Part shown: one piece after another, positions 61,701 to 64,000 of the stretch
Position numbering within the stretch: the first letter of the stretch is position 1
Layout: each line of letters opens with the position of its first letter
Assembly: GCA_014898425.1 (NCBI GenBank)
Contig: RCSZ01000002.1
Coordinates: forward strand, 496,001 to 560,000
Length of the DNA stretch: 64,000 nt
Direction of reading: 5' to 3'
DNA from: Botryotinia globosa
Lineage: Eukaryota; Ascomycota; Leotiomycetes; Helotiales; Sclerotiniaceae
The notes under the pieces: model-generated
The model's input: the letters and a program-made list of their open reading frames with translations, nothing else
Databases searched by the model: none
Told to the model about the DNA's origin: nothing
Program-made: the position numbers and the translations under genes

Positions 61701-64000
61701 TGACAAAGCCATACAAACTTCTAAGCTTGCTCAAAACTCAGAATAGCAACTATTGTAAGCGATTTTCTCGGGTATTAAACAACTAGAGTCACAATTCCTA
61801 GATTCTGTCACTACTGAGTGTTAGTCCTAGGTAGTAATATTGAAGACTCAATTTTGTTGTTATTCTCTTATCTCATATCGTAAGATATGCAATTTGTAGT
61901 CTTTTAGGCCTGAATTCCCATGTGTCACTCATGGTGCGTCATTTTTGCTATCGTTCACAATCACTTCTATCAATTTCACTTCAACCCTTGGTTATCAAAG
62001 ATGTTTCCTGATTGGAGCGTTTTAAATATTCATTTCAGCGTGCTATATTTCTTTCACCTCTTTCGTGGTACCAGGTCTTCAAGAGACGATGGTCATTGTG
62101 TAGTCCTCGTGGGCTTTGTATTCCCAAATGTGATTGGGATACAGTCCAATTTCTGATGTTATACTCCAGGTTGATATAGAGATCTTTGGAAAACTGATCA
62201 GTGTGAGTATGATTATAGTAGTAAGTCGATACTTCGTCTTAGTTTTAGATGGCTTCGCTTGTTTCATCGTCGAGAAGTATAAAGTTTTTAAGTGTGTGAA
62301 TAGATCAAGCATACATTACAATACTTATTCATCAACCAACACTAGGGACATTAACTTATCGAATCAATGACGGCCTATTTTCAAAGCTTTCCCAGAAGGA
62401 TATTTAGCATGGCACTGGAGTGGAAATTATACATTCCCCGCTGTCATGAAACATGCTTTGCTGTCGCAGAGTATTTTTGTCTCATCATAATTGCAAAAGA
62501 CTTACCACGCTAATGGTTAAACGTTATAAGGTCAATAGATAGGTCTTTAGGTACTGTTCACATACAAAGCTACTATCCCTGAAAACGGCATGACCCATGA
62601 TCGGTTTCGATTGTGGAAAACTACTTGAATCGGTTCAGAGTTTTGCGTTGTGAGGTTTATATAGTTATTTGGAAGAACATGAGAAGTGTGACTACGCCAG
62701 AAGTCACATCTTATGGCTCGTGTGATTATGTCTCAAGTAAATACTCGCCATCTGTGATATAAATGATTCTGGGAAATTTGGCAGTCATCCTTTAGAGTAT
62801 TTGGAAGCAATTCAGTAAGCTCGGAATGTGAATTACTTGCCGGTAAAATTACCCCCAACCAGATAGTTTCCCAAGCGCCCAGCAAACCCCAATATCCCTC
62901 TTGGATCTTTTGAAACCAGCAGAGCAAACCGATATTCTCAATGATCACTATCAACTTTTTTTCTTTAGTTCCATTCCTTGATTGCATGGTCGTTGTTGCA
63001 CGATTCTTGTCAAACATGATCTAAGAACAAGGGCGGTAAAGCATCGGGATCTTGCATTATGTCTGAAATCTCTAGTTGCACGCTTAGCCTACCTCCTGAG
63101 ATGATTAAAAGCTCTTTTCCCGTGAATGAAAATTCAACCCCGTGGACACAGATGGTTCATATCACTTCAATCTTTATATCTTACGAATCACTTTTCGTCG
63201 GATCATATTGAGATTCGAGTGCGATCCCTCAATCGAAAGCTAGTGCCAAGAAAACAATATCTCAAGCGAGCTGCGGGTATGAATTGATCAACCGTCTCCT
63301 GAAAATATTCTTGGCAGAAACGAGAATAGCTCAAAAAGCATGAGCCAAGGACTGACGGGTGAAGCTCAACTTTTGGGAAAGCAGAATCTTATCGCACAAT
63401 AGTGTAGTGAATATTTAGCGAATATTCAGATGAATATATTACTTGTGCGATTATCACTGAGTTATTACTCATTATCAATATGAGTATCATCATCGATTGT
63501 TATAGGATCGTTGTCAATTAGCAGCAATATTCAGATATGAGCCGGTCGTCGAGAATCATCTTTGTCACATAGTCCATAAGCGATAAATGAGTGATTTGAA
63601 TATCTACAGAAAGTTCCTAAGGCTGTAGAAGATGCTAAATACCATAAATTGCGAGCGTGCAAAGGAGTCTCATGCTTGCATAATGGATGGCTTGGAAATC
63701 TCAAGTTATATAGCCAGTACACAAGAAAATGGAATTTCGGAGGAAGGGGTAATGAGATCATGAGAATTTACTCTTGCCGATTTTGCGAAGCAGATTCTTC
63801 ATTCGGTTTTGTTTAGAGATTCTCTTGAACATTATGAAATATATAAAAGCATGTCCAGATTATTGAAATGATCCTTCATACTAAATTGATGTTAGGGGGG
63901 TTTTGAAGAAGCGACTGGATCCAGTAGGTCTTCTTGTACCAGCTTTCTGTTATGATCTATGCACATGTCATATTACGATTATATATTGGGGTTGGAGTTT

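Larger units (their letters stand above)
58146..64000. other. 5.9-kb region without recognisable gene
   Basis: Apart from the CAT2 3' end, no ORF above about 105 codons exists and none looks coding. No domain text, tRNA, LTR or paired inverted ends were found. Composition is ordinary and not RIP-like. Simple repeats occur at 58550-58615 and 58735-58910. A short open start at 59318 (MEIGPAEVDPLLARGSGRGR) resembles a protein N-terminus but has no continuation. Confidence 0.5.

Overview
The window is nuclear DNA of a filamentous ascomycete. Short introns (mostly 46-90 nt) with clear branch points, an HET-domain gene, a Zn2Cys6 regulator and two very AT-rich blocks of transposon wreckage all point to a genome shaped by repeat-induced point mutation (RIP). 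The proteins look like those of Leotiomycetes, perhaps Sclerotiniaceae, but that is an impression, not a demonstration.

Layout. 1-8.1 kb: the 3'-open end of an Hsp70-like gene (minus), a Zn2Cys6 plus PHD-finger regulator (plus) and an APC-family permease (plus). 8.1-21.2 kb: an AT-rich block bounded by inverted repeats of about 50 bp. I read it as an old DNA transposon carrying a Tf1/sushi-type chromovirus (150-bp LTRs, 5-bp target duplication), which itself carries a 555-bp miniature LTR element (140-bp LTRs, 5-bp target duplication). 21.5-23.8 kb: an HET-domain gene isolated between AT blocks. 24.45-30.2 kb: a RIP-mutated Ty1/copia element in minus orientation (170-bp LTRs). Its insertion splits a minus-strand gene whose exons can be followed on both sides. 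30.8-33.4 kb: simple-sequence-rich spacer.

33.4-41.7 kb is housekeeping: cyclase-associated protein CAP/Srv2 (minus), a Mak32-like PfkB-fold protein (plus) and MCM3 (plus). 41.7-47.2 kb is gene-poor, with a TA-flanked MITE, a second possible inverted-repeat element and a pseudogene with RIP-like stops. 47.3-58.1 kb is gene-rich: a small membrane protein whose first coding exon is only ATG, divergent from mitoribosomal mL44; a La-type RNA chaperone divergent from mitoribosomal uS4m; and carnitine acetyltransferase with both mitochondrial and peroxisomal signals. 58.2-64 kb shows no gene I can support.

Functional themes are mitochondrial translation and acetyl-carnitine transfer, DNA replication licensing, actin turnover and RNA metabolism, interrupted by accessory DNA (HET gene, transposons, broken genes). 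Splice sites were read by eye from GT/AG, branch points, phase and protein continuity; no transcript data or database search was used.
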